A stretch of DNA of 64,000 bases, from contig CM043968.1 in the NCBI GenBank assembly GCA_014529385.2, positions 10,487,648 through 10,551,647 of the forward strand, written 5' to 3'. Origin of the DNA: Adiantum capillus-veneris (taxonomy: Eukaryota > Streptophyta > Polypodiopsida > Polypodiales > Pteridaceae). Shown here piece by piece: positions 1 to 10,932 of this stretch. The translations under genes and the position numbers were made by a program. Every line of letters begins with the position of its first letter. Position 1 is the first letter of the stretch. Under the pieces are notes generated by a model. It ran no database searches. It was not told where the DNA came from and saw only the letters and a list, made by a program, of their open reading frames with translations.

Positions 1-470
1 CGAGGTTAAAAAGAAACAATATAAGTTGGGGGGAAGCCCAACCAAAAAGCTTTGAAAAGCTTAAGGTGGCTATAGTAGTTGCACCTATATTAATTTAATG
101 GATCCAAATGAGCCGTTTATCTTGGAGACAGATGCAAGTAATGAGGTTGTTGGATCCATGCTTATGCAAAGGGGATACTCGATTGCATTTGAAAGAAAAA
201 AGTTAGATTGTTCCTAGTGTAACTGCTTGACCTATGAGGGATCTAGAGAAACTATTTGTATGGTGCCACTTTTGAGGTCCAGACAAACCATCATGAAAAT
301 CTGAAATGTCTTTCCAATCAAAATGAATTGAAGGGAAGAAAGCTCAATTGGCGAAGATCTTATAAGAGTTTGACCATCAAATACGTGACTATAGTGGTAA
401 ATATAATGTAGTGGCAGATATACTTAGTCACATGTTTGTAGATTAATCAATTAAGCTTCACAAATCTTCG
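1..470 (+). pseudogene. Gypsy A: RNase H remnant
   Basis: This is a decayed Ty3/gypsy RNase H domain that enters the window from the left. Read across frames, it shows an ETDAS-type catalytic segment (LETDASNEVVGSMLMQRG), then YSIAFERKKLD, and near 400-440 the domain end with YSGKYNVVADILSHMF, which matches the usual G-x-x-N-x-V-A-D-x-L-S ending. Stops and frameshifts make it non-functional. The element continues with integrase pieces at 1020-1331, 4054-4184 and 13131-13520, so it is the oldest host layer at this end. The domain call is firm; the gypsy lineage is not resolved. Confidence 0.75.
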
Positions 471-1019
471 GAATGAATTCTTGGAATCACTACAAGGCTT
501 CTATGAGCACAATCCATCCTTTACAGTGTCTGGCATGTTGTACCCGATCACACGACTTCACCGATGCAACCACCTCCCTTGTCAACACGTAGTGCTAGTC
601 CGGAGAGATAAGCCCTTGAACACCATATTACTGAATGTGGGAATTTTCCAATTCCCACTTTCAAACAAAAGCATGATATTTGACCACATGTCCATATATT
701 AGCTAAAGTTTTGAAGGTATGGCTCTAAAGAGCTTTTCAAGTATTAACTTGTGGAAGGCTTTGGCCTTAAAAAACAATTTGAGATTTGTTTGCATGGCCA
801 AATCTTAAGACATTGGTCATTCCCAAGTTGGCTCCAAAGTCTCGAACTTTCTAATATGTTGTTCTTGGTGTGATGAATAAGGAAGCAAGAGTTAGTACGG
901 AGAGATTAAGTGATACTTCCGAGTATAATTTGGGGTGGAGGATATCTAAGATAGACTCCTCATCACCTTTGAGAGCTACGTCTTTGAAAGGAGGTGATAA
1001 ACTTTGTCGATAGGGGGAG
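471..1019. other. Spacer inside gypsy A, no recognisable gene
   Basis: Between the RNase H and integrase remnants a linker is expected, but the sequence here gives no clear retroelement motif on either strand. A 73-codon open stretch at 481-702 has no recognisable domain. The region may hold an unrecognised small insertion or simply decayed linker. Confidence 0.4.
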
Positions 1020-1328
1020 AAGGATGCTAACTACTCCATTGACGACAAATACTAACTCTACAAGGATAGAGTGTGCCTACCAATTATTGGTGAGCATAGT
1101 CCAAGTGTTGATCATCCCGAGATTTAGAGGACCTATGCACTAGTTAAAAGATAATTCTATTGGCCGGTCTAGTTTGGTTAAAGACGTCCAAAATTATGTG
1201 TTGAAATGAAATAAGTGTTAGGTCAATAAACAACGTCTCAAATTTGGGGGGTTACTCCATCTTTTGGAGATTCCTCAAGGGAAATGGGAAGGCATTTCCA
1301 TGGATTTCATTATCGATTTACCCAAGAC
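1020..1328 (+). pseudogene. Gypsy A: integrase zinc-binding domain and start of core
   Basis: Around 1060 the reading LYKDRVCLPIIGEHS gives the linker before the integrase zinc finger. It is followed by the His region (HPEI), FYWP, and a degenerate Cys half. From about 1262 the strand reads LEIPQGKWEGISMDFIIDLP, which contains the first catalytic Asp of the integrase core (SMDFI). The frame then runs into the LTR of copia element B at 1329. The core resumes at 4054 after B. Several in-frame stops show it is dead. Confidence 0.8.
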
Positions 1329-1628
1329 TAATGGGAATGGGATTGTGCTAGCTAGGGTGGATGAAAGATAAACATGGTCCACACAAGTGAGTCTGTGTAG
1401 GTTAGATTACCACTTAAGCGAATTAGGTTCCAAGATCAATTAACTTGGACTTATAAAGATGATCTTGAGTAGTTGCTAACATTGCAAGCTCACCATAAAC
1501 AAGCGAGATATAATGCAAAATGGGATGACTTGTTTATTCATGAAATGAGCTTTAAGTAACTCTACAGCCTTGCTCCACTTCATGAGGGATAAATCCACTC
1601 TTCTCTCCTTGACTCATGTTTTAGGACA
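1329..1628 (-). repeat. 3' LTR of element B
   Basis: About 300 bp, strongly similar to 3752-4053; both contain TGCTAGCTAGGGTGGATGAA and end on the plus side with CTTGACTCATGTT then TAGGACA. On the minus strand it starts TGTCCTA. The minus-strand end has decayed from TCA to TTA. The polypurine tract lies at 1629-1639. Confidence 0.85.
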
Positions 1629-1639
1629 ATCCTCCCCTT

Positions 1640-1945
1640 GAGTTTGGGCCAGGACAATAATTTGAAGATTCATATATCCACTAAGGATGACACAATATCC
1701 ACACCAGGGTGTCAATACATATCCACTAAGGATGACAAAAGAAAGTCCTCCCCTTGAACTAGAGAGGCTATAGTCTTCACAGTATGTCATCACAGTACAC
1801 CAGGTTGTTCTTGCCTTGGTCTTTGTCTTCTTCTTCATCCTCCACCCCATGAGTTGATCCTCTTGTAAGTTTCTTGCCTTTATAGATTGTGATGTTGCTT
1901 CTATCACTACTGCTTTCACCTACTGTTGCCTCCACTTGAGTAGCA
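1640..1945 (-). other. Element B, region between gag end and 3' LTR
   Basis: A 101-codon open stretch (1614-1919, minus) has no recognisable domain. An 18-bp segment, ATATCCACTAAGGATGAC, occurs twice here about 45 bp apart. This is probably the leftover junction where pol was deleted. Confidence 0.4.
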
Positions 1946-2692
1946 TCAAGAAGGACGATGCCCGTTCTTACGACATTTGTTGCAAGACTTGTTGGTGTAG
2001 CAATCCTTTGCTACATGTCCCATTCTCCCACAATCATAACACTTCTTTACATTTGATGATGAGGATGTTGAATATCCTCCCCTTGGTGATGATATGAAAA
2101 AGGCTCCTCCTGATGGTGTCATTGTGCCCTTTTGCTTCTTCTCTTTTTCTTGAAGAGAATTAATGACGTCTTGCAATGCTCGAGCCGGTTCTTTCTCTTC
2201 AAGGATGGGGACTAAGTGGTCATAAGAAGTTGGAAGTGCACTAAAAAGAATGGCTACTTTATCATCTCATGGTATATTACATTGTATATAAGTAAGTTGG
2301 GTTGTGATGCTTTTAAGTCTATTCACAAGGCTAGCTATGTCCTCTCCTTCATACATTGTGGTTTTTTAAAGTTGTCTTTTCAGGCTCACTTTACTCCTTT
2401 TAGCTCTAGCCCCAAAATTTTCTTCAAGAACAACCCATGCTTTATGTGCACTTGTACATTCATCAATGAAGTGAACATAGTTGTCAAGAAGTGCAATGAT
2501 AATGATCCCAAAAGCTTGTTCATCCTTTTCTATATCTTGTGCACTAAATGACCTAGTATGCACTCTCTCTTGTTCATCTAGGGACGTTTTGACCACTCCC
2601 CAAAGTTTCTTCTTCATCAAGTGACCCCTAAGCTTTGCCTGCCATGTGTTGAACCCTTCCCCATTAAATTTCTCCACACCATTCTCACTCAT
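1946..2692 (-). pseudogene. Element B: copia gag
   Basis: Two minus-strand blocks form a copia-type gag. The first (2692-2366) starts MSENGVEKFNGEGFNTWQAK and contains IIIIALLDNYVHFIDECTSA and KAWVVLEENF, the usual pattern of the copia gag (UBN2-like) domain. The second (2176-1946) carries a CCHC zinc knuckle, CYDCGRMGHVAKDC, with all four ligands intact. Gag packages element RNA in virus-like particles, and the knuckle binds nucleic acid. Between the blocks (2177-2365) the frame shifts. The start ATG is at 2692-2690 and fits the family. Decayed, no pol downstream. Confidence 0.85.
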
Positions 2693-2779
2693 TGTGCAAG
2701 CATGACTAAAAAATCATCCTCATAAATATAGATTATGATATTCATGGCAATTGGTGCTTGGTTGCAAAAAAAAATAGTG

Positions 2780-2827
<48 letters not shown>

Positions 2828-3751
2828 TCCTTTGAGCTTCGGGAAGCTCCTTTTCATCGGAGTGAAGCCCCTCAAAGTATGAGGACCAAGGAAGTGCATT
2901 GGTTGTGTGGGATCAGGGTGTTCGGCTAGCAGTTGTGGACAAGCAAAGCCGCGGGAGCATCCGCTTATGAACCCAAAAAAGCTCTGCAATAGGCTTTATC
3001 ACCACGGTGGCATTCACCTATGGAAAAAAATTGGCCACGATGTGTGTATCAGTGCGAACGGACACGCCAAGGTAGTGAGCTACAGTGAAATCTAGAGCTC
3101 AGGTCCTCCCAATGTCCCGCGCTAAAAATGGCATCGGTGGTCAACCACAACACACTGCAAAGTTGAGTAACTTCCAAATGGGTGAGGTAACCACGGGTCC
3201 ACCAACACTTTCTTGTCTTGCCCCTAGAAATTAGGGCTCTTAAGTTTAAAAAAACATACAAGCAAGACAGAGAAATATTATCCAAGATTGATCAAGATAA
3301 TAGGAGGGGGAAATGGGCTTCAAATGTGGAGCTTAGCAGCTCTATATGAAGCTCTCAACAAGGTCTTGTAGCACACATAAGTACATAAAGGTAATGAAAG
3401 CAAAAAAGGATATTATGATTGGGAAAAATGCACTAATTGAATGAAATGAGGTGTAATAATTGGCCTAATTAATGATGTAAGAATCTCTAATTACATCCAT
3501 TCTTTCTTATTCCATCAATGTGGGCAGTGGCACTTCAGTAGTACGTATCCCATCTCTAATGGAGTTCAAAAGAATAGAATGCAATTAGTATTAAGCATGA
3601 TATGCAATGCAAGGTATTTTAAGTAGTGATCACGCTTAGCAAGAGATGAATTGCTAATGTGACCTAGCATATTGACATGATTAAGAGACACTAATTACCA
3701 ACACACAATACAAAAACCTAGCTTAGCACAACCTAATTCTTTGATATCACT
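2693..3751 (-). other. Element B leader (primer site to gag)
   Basis: Untranslated leader between the Met-tRNA-type primer site (about 3740-3751) and the gag start at 2692. It contains a (GA)n tract near gag and no convincing coding sequence. Confidence 0.6.
2783..2824 (+). repeat. (GA)21 microsatellite
   Basis: Uninterrupted GA dinucleotide repeat of 42 bases in the leader of element B, upstream of its gag on the minus strand. Confidence 0.95.
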
Positions 3752-4053
3752 TGATGGGAATGAGATCGTGCTAGCTAGGGTGGATGAAAGACAAACATGG
3801 TGCACACAAGTGAGTGTGTGTAGGTTGGATTATCACTCAAGAAAATTAGGTTCCAAGATCAATTATCTTGGACTCATAAACAAGATCTTGAGTAGTTGCT
3901 AACCCATCACAAGATCACCATAAACAAGGGAGATGTAATGCAAAATGGGATAGTTTGTTTATTCATGAAATGAGCTTTAAGTAGCTCTACAACCTGACAC
4001 CATTTCACGTGAGATAAATCCACTCTTCTTTCCTTGACTCATGTTCTAGGACA
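3752..4053 (-). repeat. 5' LTR of element B
   Basis: About 302 bp, paired with 1329-1628. On the plus strand it starts TGATGGGAATGAG right after the reverse complement of the primer site, and it ends TAGGACA, so on the minus strand it runs from TGTCC to ...TCA, the standard LTR ends. Confidence 0.85.
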
Positions 4054-4184
4054 AAGCTCATACCTTACAAACACTAGACAAGGGAATGACTCAATGTGTG
4101 TGGTAGTGGATAGGTTAACCAAAAATAGAAAATTTTATTGCGCACAAAGAAAACAGTTAAAATACCAAAGTTAGAAAATCTTTT
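4054..4184 (+). pseudogene. Gypsy A: integrase core, continued
   Basis: After element B the gypsy A integrase resumes: in one frame it reads TRQGNDSMCVVVDRLTK, matching the conserved gypsy segment N-D-S-x-x-V-V-V-D-R-L-T-K that follows the SMDFI motif seen at 1290-1320. It ends abruptly at about 4184 where the truncated LTR of chromovirus C begins. Confidence 0.75.
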
Positions 4185-4751
4185 CCAAGAGCCATGCTTC
4201 AATGCTTAAGCTTGCCATCATCTTCATTTACTATGCTATTATGTATGCTAGCAAGAAGAGTGATGATAAGTGAGGAACTAATTCTTTCTCCTATAAAATG
4301 TTTCTTCTTCCTCTTCCCTACCCTCATTCCTTGCTAGCTCTCTCCACCTTTGAAGGTGTTTGAGGTCTTAGGACTGAGGCTTGGGATAGTTAATGCTCTC
4401 CATAAATTTTACATTATGCTCATGATGGATGAATCTTTTCATCTTCATTGCATCACCTATGTCACAAGGAACACAAAGATTGTATTGTAAGAAGTCTCTC
4501 TTGATGGGAGAAACTATAATACAAATGTCTATTGGAGGGGGGACTAGCTCCACATAAATCGGGTCCTCAACTGTTGTCATGTTCTCTAAACTCTCTCTCT
4601 TGCAAAAGTATTGTTCATGCCAAGTTGAATAAATGCTATGTTTATGTTGCTACCATCAATTATGTTCACCCGCTATGCTCACAAAGTAATCTGACAAAAG
4701 TACTCTCTCCAATTTCCGCTATTCTCAAGTTAATAGGCCAATTCCATTACA
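4185..4751 (+). repeat. Truncated 5' LTR of chromovirus C
   Basis: Matches the end of the 3' LTR (11127-11149 joined to 12471-12970) and ends ...CCATTACA as that copy does. It spans position 4208, where it reads AATGCTTAAGCTTG without interruption, which is the empty site for insertion D. The missing left part shows truncation at the junction with gypsy A. Confidence 0.9.
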
Positions 4752-4764
4752 TTGGTATCAGAAC
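4752..4764 (+). promoter_or_regulatory. Primer-binding site (initiator Met-tRNA type) of C
   Basis: TTGGTATCAGAAC directly follows the 5' LTR end. It matches the plant Met-tRNA primer site TGGTATCAGAGC except near its end. It marks the start of minus-strand DNA synthesis. Confidence 0.85.
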
Positions 4765-5165
4765 ATTTGGTTTCTCTTTTCTTGCTTAAGAAGAGAGGTC
4801 CTTAAGTAGCCTATAAATGGTTGATTTTGTTAATTATATTAGGGTAAGTGGGATTCGGATCTATTATTGGTTTTGTTGAGCCCACTATGTGGGATATGGT
4901 GCACACCTTGGGAGCTTTTGACTTAATAATGGGGTCTTTTTAGACTTGCCTACGGCTTTATCTTAATTGAGCCATAAGAAGTCCGAAAGGAGCTAGCCCT
5001 TGGAAACTTTGCAATACTAGACCCACTCCACTACTCTCTATAATTAACCACTTTGAGCCATGGGTGTAGATACTTAAGTGCCCATTTTCAAAGGCTAAGA
5101 GGAGTGGAAACTAAGGTTTTGAATTGCCAAAGCATACACTAAGTACGTACACGAATTTTGTTAAC
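4765..5165 (+). other. Leader of chromovirus C
   Basis: Untranslated leader between the primer site and the first gag ATG (5166). No gene or structural motif recognised. Confidence 0.6.
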
Positions 5166-6590
5166 ATGGCTGACAATAACCAAGAGAGTAGAATGAACAT
5201 TGATATCTTTGATTTTGCACATGAAGGTGCTAATGATGATGCCCCCATGTTTGTCAATTATCTTGTTACTAAGTTGCAGCAAGCTACAACCCTGCTTTGC
5301 AAGCCAAAGTTACTCAACAACTTTGCGCTTATGGGATTTGCCTTCCTCTCTAAGAGGAGAGAGAGCTTAGGAGGCTTTTTGAAGAGACCCCAAAAGAAGA
5401 CTCTCTCCCATATGAGAGGATAAATCCAAAGAGCAAGAAAGCAATGAAACTTTAAGTTTCTCTAAAGATGTGGCTCCATGAAGATGGCAGTCTAGATGAT
5501 CACCAACTCCTGTCGAGAGAAAAAGATCAACAGAGAGTCCTTCTCCTCGTCACTTTGAAAGGGAAGAGATGAAACAAAGGAAGAAAAGGGCAAGAAAGAG
5601 GTCACCCTCTTCTCCTTCTTCTTCACCTTCCTCCTCTTTCGACAAAAGCTATGACTATTCTCCTAGAGAATACAAGAGGGGAGGACATCGTAAATCATAC
5701 CGTGCATGGCAAAGGTCACAAAAGCTCAAGAAGTTCAAGGAGGGAGGAAAGAGTATCTCTTTTCTCATCTATGATGGCACCTTTGGTGCTACCAACAAAG
5801 TGTTGGCCTTCATCCAACAATTTGATGTGGCCTTTGGAGAGGAGGGCTTTATGGAGTCCTTCAAGCTACGCCATCATGTAGCTATGCACTTCTAGAAATT
5901 GGCTCTTCAACAGTGGGCTAACCTTTGTGGCAACGGCAAAGCCCCAAAGACATGGAAAAATCTACGAGTTTCCATCATGAAGCAATTCCTTGCAAGCGAT
6001 GCAAAGGACAAAGTGCTCACCGAATGGCGTAGTTTGAAGCTTTTCTCTCATGAGTCTATCCAAAAATATGTAGACAAGTTTTGGGATTTGCATCTCAAGG
6101 CTATTGTCTTCCAAAAGATAGACTTTGCAGAGCAAAAGCAACAATTGTGTGCGGGATTACCTAAAGAGATGGCCAAATAGGTCAACTCTCAACTCCCTAG
6201 TTCTATCATTGAAGTAATCCATCACACCATGGTTGCTTCACACATCAATTTCCAATAAGGGGCTAGACGGAATGTCAAGCCCATGGAAAACAAAGATAAA
6301 AATGATGCAAAGGGGAAAACCAATGCCCAAAATTCTTCCCAAGGCACCTCCAACAACAACAACAAGAGTCGGTCGAAGGAGAAGGGAGTTTACAAAGTCA
6401 AAAACAAAATCTCTCTTGAAGATCTTGAAGCTTTTTGCAAGGACCATAAGTGTTTTAAGTGTGGGGAGCAAGGACATGGCTATCGTTCTTGCCCCAAGAA
6501 AAATGCTCGCAATGAGACTCCTAGGACTTCCACCATTGAAGCTCCAAAAGAGGACACTCGTTGCAAAGGATCATCTCTCTCCTATGCTTT
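5166..6590 (+). pseudogene. Chromovirus C: gag with zinc knuckle
   Basis: The gag starts MADNNQESRMNIDIFDF at 5166. After a frameshift it resumes with a basic, Ser-rich segment (5569 on; KQRKKRARKRSPSS), then the gag core (FGEEGFMESF, LALQQWANLCG, TWKNLRVSIMKQF, LPKEMAK) and a CCHC zinc knuckle at about 6450-6495, CFKCGEQGHGYRSC, with all ligands present. The segments at 5569, 5899 and 6283 share one frame, broken by TAG at 5893 and 6178 and by a TAA near 6256. Gag forms the particle and binds element RNA. The element is dead by these breaks. Confidence 0.85.
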
Positions 6591-7235
6591 AGGAAAGGTA
6601 AGGGAGCATAATGCCTTCATCTTGTTTGACCGTGGCTCTACTCACAACTTCATCAACGGAGTCGGCCACCAAGTTGGACATTCAAGCTTTCGAGATGGGA
6701 GATATTGTAATGGCTGACACAACTTTCAAGGGACAACAAGCCTCCATTACTCCCTTGATTGGGAATTTTAGGCTTCATGTTCAAAGCTATGTCAACAAAG
6801 AATAATTTTTCATCTCTCCTCTCCAACATGAGGATGCTATCCTAGGGGCGCCATGGTTTGATTGCATGGCTGCCAACATGAAGTTCCCTCAAAGGAGAAT
6901 CTACTTCACCTACAAGGGAAAGAACATGTATATAGAAGCTAGTGAGTGTGGTCATTCTATACCACTTGTAAATCCTCCTGCTTTTGGTAAATCAATGAAG
7001 AGCTCAGTTTCTACGTACATAATTTTTGTCAAAGAATCCCTAGAAGACCCTAATGTTTCATCAAACGTAAATGGTAGGAATCAAGAAGAGTTAGACTTGT
7101 CTAATTTTCTAAAAGGATTCCAAGATGTGTTCATCAATGATATCCCTATGGATTTACCTCCAAAACGAGGGGATGATGACCATCAAATTGAGCTCCTACC
7201 AGGAAGCTCACTGCCTACCAAGCCTCCTTATTGAG
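6591..7235 (+). pseudogene. Chromovirus C: aspartic protease
   Basis: Just after the zinc knuckle the frame reads AFILFDRGSTHNFI, the gypsy protease active site; the usual Asp-Ser-Gly is Asp-Arg-Gly here, so a neighbour of the catalytic Asp is changed. A frameshift follows near 6655, then LIGNFRLHVQSYV, a stop, and AILGAPWFDCMAANMKF, the second conserved protease block (I-L-G-x-x-W). The region to 7235 links to reverse transcriptase and includes FLKGFQDVFINDIPMDLPP, the typical start of pol. The protease would cut the gag-pol polyprotein. Confidence 0.8.
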
Positions 7236-7740
7236 TTTCTCAAGCTCAACAAGAGGAGATCACGAGGCAAGTATAAGAATTGTTTGACAAAGGGATGGTG
7301 AGGCCTAGCTCCTCTCCCTTTTGTTCTCCAATCCTTTTAGTGCAAAAGAAAGATGGTACATACCGTTTGTGTGTGGACTATGGAGCACTAAACCATATCA
7401 CTATCAAAAAAAAATTCATGTGCCTCGGATAGAAGATTTGTTTGATAAGCTACAAGGCTATACCTACTTTAGTAGGATTGACCTTAAAAGTGGCTATCAT
7501 CAAATAAGGGTAGTGGATGAAGATATCCTAAAGATCGCGTTTCGTACAACGTTTGGCCTTTATGAATATCTAGTCATGCCTTTTGGGTTGACTAATGCAC
7601 CAACCATGTTCAATCGTCTAATGCAGAAAACTTTTAGATTCTACCACAAATTCACTGGAGTGTTCTTTGATGATATCATCATCTACTCTAAGTCTTTGGA
7701 GGAACATAAGCAACATCTCCAAGTGATTTTCAAGCATTGA
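7236..7740 (+). pseudogene. Chromovirus C: reverse transcriptase
   Basis: Recognisable motifs in order: [71 protein letters not shown] and the catalytic block GVFFDDIIIYSKSLEEH at about 7660-7700. FFDD is the chromovirus form of the Y-x-D-D active site and both catalytic Asp codons are intact. A stop at 7738 and frame changes end the domain. It copies element RNA into DNA. Confidence 0.9.
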
Positions 7741-8440
7741 GAGAGAACAAGCTTTTTCTCAAACAAAAGAAAAGCGAATTTTTCCTTCAAGCGATTCAAT
7801 ACTTAGGTCATATTATCTCTCAAGATGGTATCCATATGGATCCATCAAAGTTATAGGTAATAAAAGTATGGCGTAATCCAAGGAATCGACATGAGCTAAG
7901 AAACTTTATTGATATGTGTGCATACTATAGACGCTTCATAGCAAAATTATGTCAAATAGCAAGACCATTAAATGACTTAACAAATAAGAACATGAAGTAT
8001 TTATGGACTGCTAAGGAGCAAAATGCTTTTGACAAGCTCAAAGAGAAGCTTACCTCCCAACCAGTCCTCATGCTTCCGGATCTCTCAGAGCCATTTGAGG
8101 TCCAATGTGATGCTTGTGGTGATTGTCTTGGAGCAGTTTTGCTTGAAGAAGGGCATGCCATAGCATATGAGAGCCGAAGGCTCAATTCCGATGAACGTGT
8201 CTTGAGCATTTATGAGAAAGAGGTTTTAGTTGTTCTACATGTCCTAGACACATGGAAACACTACTTATTGGGAACTTCATTTATTCTATGAACTCACCAC
8301 AAAAGTTTCAAGTATTTCATGACACAAACCAAGCTTTCCAACAAACAATGAGGTCGGAAAATTTTCTTTCGCAATTTAATTTCCATATTGCTCACATTGC
8401 ATGTAAGCACAATCAAGTGGCTGATGCACTTTCATGACCA
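7741..8440 (+). pseudogene. Chromovirus C: RT connection and RNase H
   Basis: Shifted frames give YLGHIISQDGIHMDPSK at about 7800-7850, then CAYYRRFIAKLCQIARPLND, WTAKEQNAFDKLKEKL and PVLMLPDLSEPFEVQCDA. RNase H begins with QCDACGDCLGAVLLEEGHA (usual CDAS changed to CDAC) and continues IAYESRRLNSDERVLSIYEKE, with the second catalytic Glu in place. It ends near 8437 with CKHNQVADALS after a frameshift at about 8290. The domain degrades the RNA strand during reverse transcription. Confidence 0.87.
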
Positions 8441-9235
8441 ATAGTTAATGCGGTGTCTATAGCTACTAAAATTGATGTATCTTCTTTGATAGATGAGTTT
8501 GCTACTGACCCCGACTTTAGAGACATAATATCAGCCCTTGCTTTGGGGAAGAAAGAGGAACCATTCACCTTGTAGGATGGTTATCTTCTCCACGTAAATA
8601 GTCTATGTGTTACCCATTCCCTTCATGAGAAAGTTATGTATGAATCTCATGCTCCTCGCTATGCGGGGCATAGAGGCAATCAACCTACTCTTTGAGGAGT
8701 AGAGACGTATTTCTATTGGCCTACCATGAAAGTGGACATACAAGAGTATGTTTCAAAATGTGTAGTATTCCAAAAGACCAAGTATGATAGAGGGAAGCAA
8801 CCTGGATTAATTACTCCAGCCATTGCCTATCCCAAATTCACCGTGGGAGAGTATATCCATGGATTTCATCTTTGGATTACCCAAGTCTATCCATGGGAAT
8901 ACGGGAATATGGACAATAGTCGACAAGTTTAGCAAGAAAGCACGCTTTATTCTTGTAAAAAAGACTATTAAGGCACACCAAATGGAAATTCTCTTCATAT
9001 CACAGATTTTCAAACACCATGGATTACCAACATCCATCGTGTGAGATAGAGATCCTAGAATGACCAGTTATTTCTGGAAAGGTCTCTTTGAAAATCTAAG
9101 AACAAGATTGAATTTCTCTTCGGCCTATCACCCACAAATGGATGGCCAAAGTGAGATAGGCAATCTTACGATACTTGATCTACTAAAGACTTATGTTACC
9201 AAAGTAGATCAATGCTCACGATGGGAAAAGTAATT
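8441..9235 (+). pseudogene. Chromovirus C: integrase
   Basis: The zinc-binding half shows ESHAPRYAGHRGNQPTL, YFYWPTMKVDIQEYVSKC and FQKTKYDRGKQPG. The core reads NSPWESISMDFIFGLPKS (first catalytic Asp), then TIVDKFSKKARFI, DRDPRMTSYFWKGLF (second Asp) and SSAYHPQMDGQSE (the catalytic Glu). So the D-D-E triad is still readable, though spread over two frames with stops at 8694 and around 9042. Integrase would insert the DNA copy into chromatin. Confidence 0.88.
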
Positions 9236-9319
9236 ACAGAAGGGCCTTAACGTTTAAAGAAAATGATTGGGTCTTACTTAAGTTAGGCAAACAACGGGCA
9301 AAAATCCTCGGGCCATCAA

Positions 9320-9703
9320 AAGTATTATGCTAAGCTAGAAAAAAGATAGTATGGTCCTTTCCAAATTTTAAAGCCTATCAATGAGACGGCTTACCAACTC
9401 AAGTTGCCCAACCATTGGCTCATACACAATGCTTTTCATGTGAGCCTACTTAAGCCCTACAAAGGAGAGCCTCCAAGTACACCAATTATTGAAGACCCTC
9501 CCGAAGTTGAATACCAAGAAGAGGTGCTACAACCCGAAGCTATCCTTCTGCATGAAGACAAGGCACTACAACATGGTAAGATTATCGGACGGTATCTTAT
9601 TAAGTTCAAAAATTATCCTTTTGAAGATGCTAGATGGATGCAAGGAATACAGGTTAAGGATAGTATGAACCTTGTCAATGCTTACAATGCCACATTAGAG
9701 TAA
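9320..9703 (+). pseudogene. Chromovirus C: integrase C-terminus and chromodomain
   Basis: From about 9350 the strand reads YGPFQILKPINETAYQLKLP, then HNAFHVSLLKPYKGEPPSTP, the usual integrase C-terminal segment. The chromodomain follows at about 9540-9700: IIGRYLIKFKNYPFEDARWM, with the aromatic residues and the W of this fold. Stop at 9701. The chromodomain of such elements is known to steer integration to marked chromatin; it is the basis for calling C a chromovirus. Confidence 0.88.
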
Positions 9704-10059
9704 GCACATGTACAAATTTATTTTAAATGACCAATTTTTTTGTCCTATAAGACTAGTTCTCTTTTTATTATGCACAAATTTAAATAGTATGCAAGCTTAA
9801 AATCATGTTTGTGATGACGACGTCTCTCAAACACCAAGTAGAATTTGTCACTCTACTTGGGACAATGGAATGGACTAAAGAGAAGACATGCTTGCGGCAG
9901 CTATGTCTCCCAAGCAGTAAATGGATTATTCATCCATCTTGAAGGATATCATAGGGTAAAAAGGTATCCTCTACCCACTAAGCAAGATTGACTAATGACT
10001 AAGGCTTTATCTCTTCTACCTCATAGTCGAGGACGACTATGATTTCAAGAGAGAGGTAA
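9704..10059 (+). other. 3' untranslated region and polypurine tract of C
   Basis: No coding sequence. It ends CGAGGACGACTATG followed by AAGAGAGAGGTAA (10047-10059), the plus-strand primer tract immediately before the 3' LTR. Confidence 0.75.
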
Positions 10060-10900
10060 TGTCATAAAATCTAAAATCTAAACACCCCAAATGGTTTTCT
10101 CATATTAAATTGATCATTTAATGTGGAAGAATAAACGGGAACAAGGGTTAGGATATAGACATGTGCTTATAGATCTATCTCAACACGGGGCCAATGATAA
10201 AGGGGCCCAAATGAGAGATGCTCTATCAAAGAGCAAGGCTAACCAATGGAGCATAAAGACTTAGGGTTAGCTTAATTGAAGACCTCCAACAACTAGTTTT
10301 AAAAGTCCTTTGACCTTAGGTAAGCTAGGGTTTTGCTCAAGGTGGGAACCCGGCCCAAGCTTGAGGTGCTTGTCATGCCTGATGACTGAGATGCTTGATT
10401 ATTGAGATGCTTGAGGTGCTTGTCATTCTTGAGATGCTAAGGCTGTACTTTAGGTGAGAACCCAGCCCAAGCTTGAGGGGCTTAAGGGCCAAGCTTGTGG
10501 TGAGAACTAGGCCCAAGGTTGAGGGGCTTGAGGTGGCACAAAAGTCAAATAAAATCCCTACAAGGAGGGGGTGAGCCATGCAAGAAGAGGGGGTGGTTGC
10601 TTGACCACTCTCTCTCCCAAAGGGCACCACTTGTCCAAGAGGCAAGTGGGACACATATCAAGTCCCTAGCTAGGCTACCCTCATGGTGTGCCTAAAGCCT
10701 ATTGGTTGGCCATCCAAGGGGTCCAATGATAATGTAGTGGATTTAATTAATTTTATTAGCATTTATCAAGCCCTCTCTCTCAAAGGGGAAAGAGAGACAC
10801 TTGTCCCAAGGCTACCCTTGTTGCTCGGTAAGACTCTTGCTTGTGATTGGCTAGGCTTGGAGGGGTCCAATGAGCTTCACGCATGAGCTACAAGGTGGGT

Positions 10901-10931
<31 letters not shown>
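10901..10931 (+). repeat. Poly(G) run, 31 bases
   Basis: Uninterrupted run of G in the C-family LTR, followed about 40 bases on by C-rich sequence. Runs of this length are prone to sequencing and replication slippage, so the length may be inexact. Confidence 0.9.

Positions 10932-10932
<1 letters not shown>

Larger units (their letters stand above)
1329..4053 (-). mobile_element. Copia-type element B: LTR-flanked, gag-only deletion derivative
   Basis: Two ~300-bp direct repeats (1329-1628 and 3752-4053) flank gag coding remnants on the minus strand. Just inside the right repeat, the minus strand has TGATATCAAAG, a variant of the initiator Met-tRNA primer site. Just inside the left repeat it has a purine-rich tract, AAGGGGAGGAT. 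Together these mark a minus-strand LTR element of about 2.7 kb. Protease, integrase and reverse transcriptase are absent, so it would have needed proteins from elsewhere. It lies inside the integrase of gypsy A, whose reading resumes after 4053. The flanks AAGAC and AAGCT match only partly as a target duplication. Confidence 0.8.

Noticed and set aside
1329-4053. Exact target duplication for element B
   Set aside because: Flanks AAGAC and AAGCT match at only three or four positions depending on alignment, so I do not claim it.
4752-4764. tRNA-like sequence at this and the other primer sites (15296, 40318, 50238)
   Set aside because: Only the 3' end complement is present and each sits next to an LTR; no tRNA fold. 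I saw no tRNA or rRNA gene.
7952-8209. 85-codon minus frame in chromovirus C
   Set aside because: Shadow of the RNase H region.
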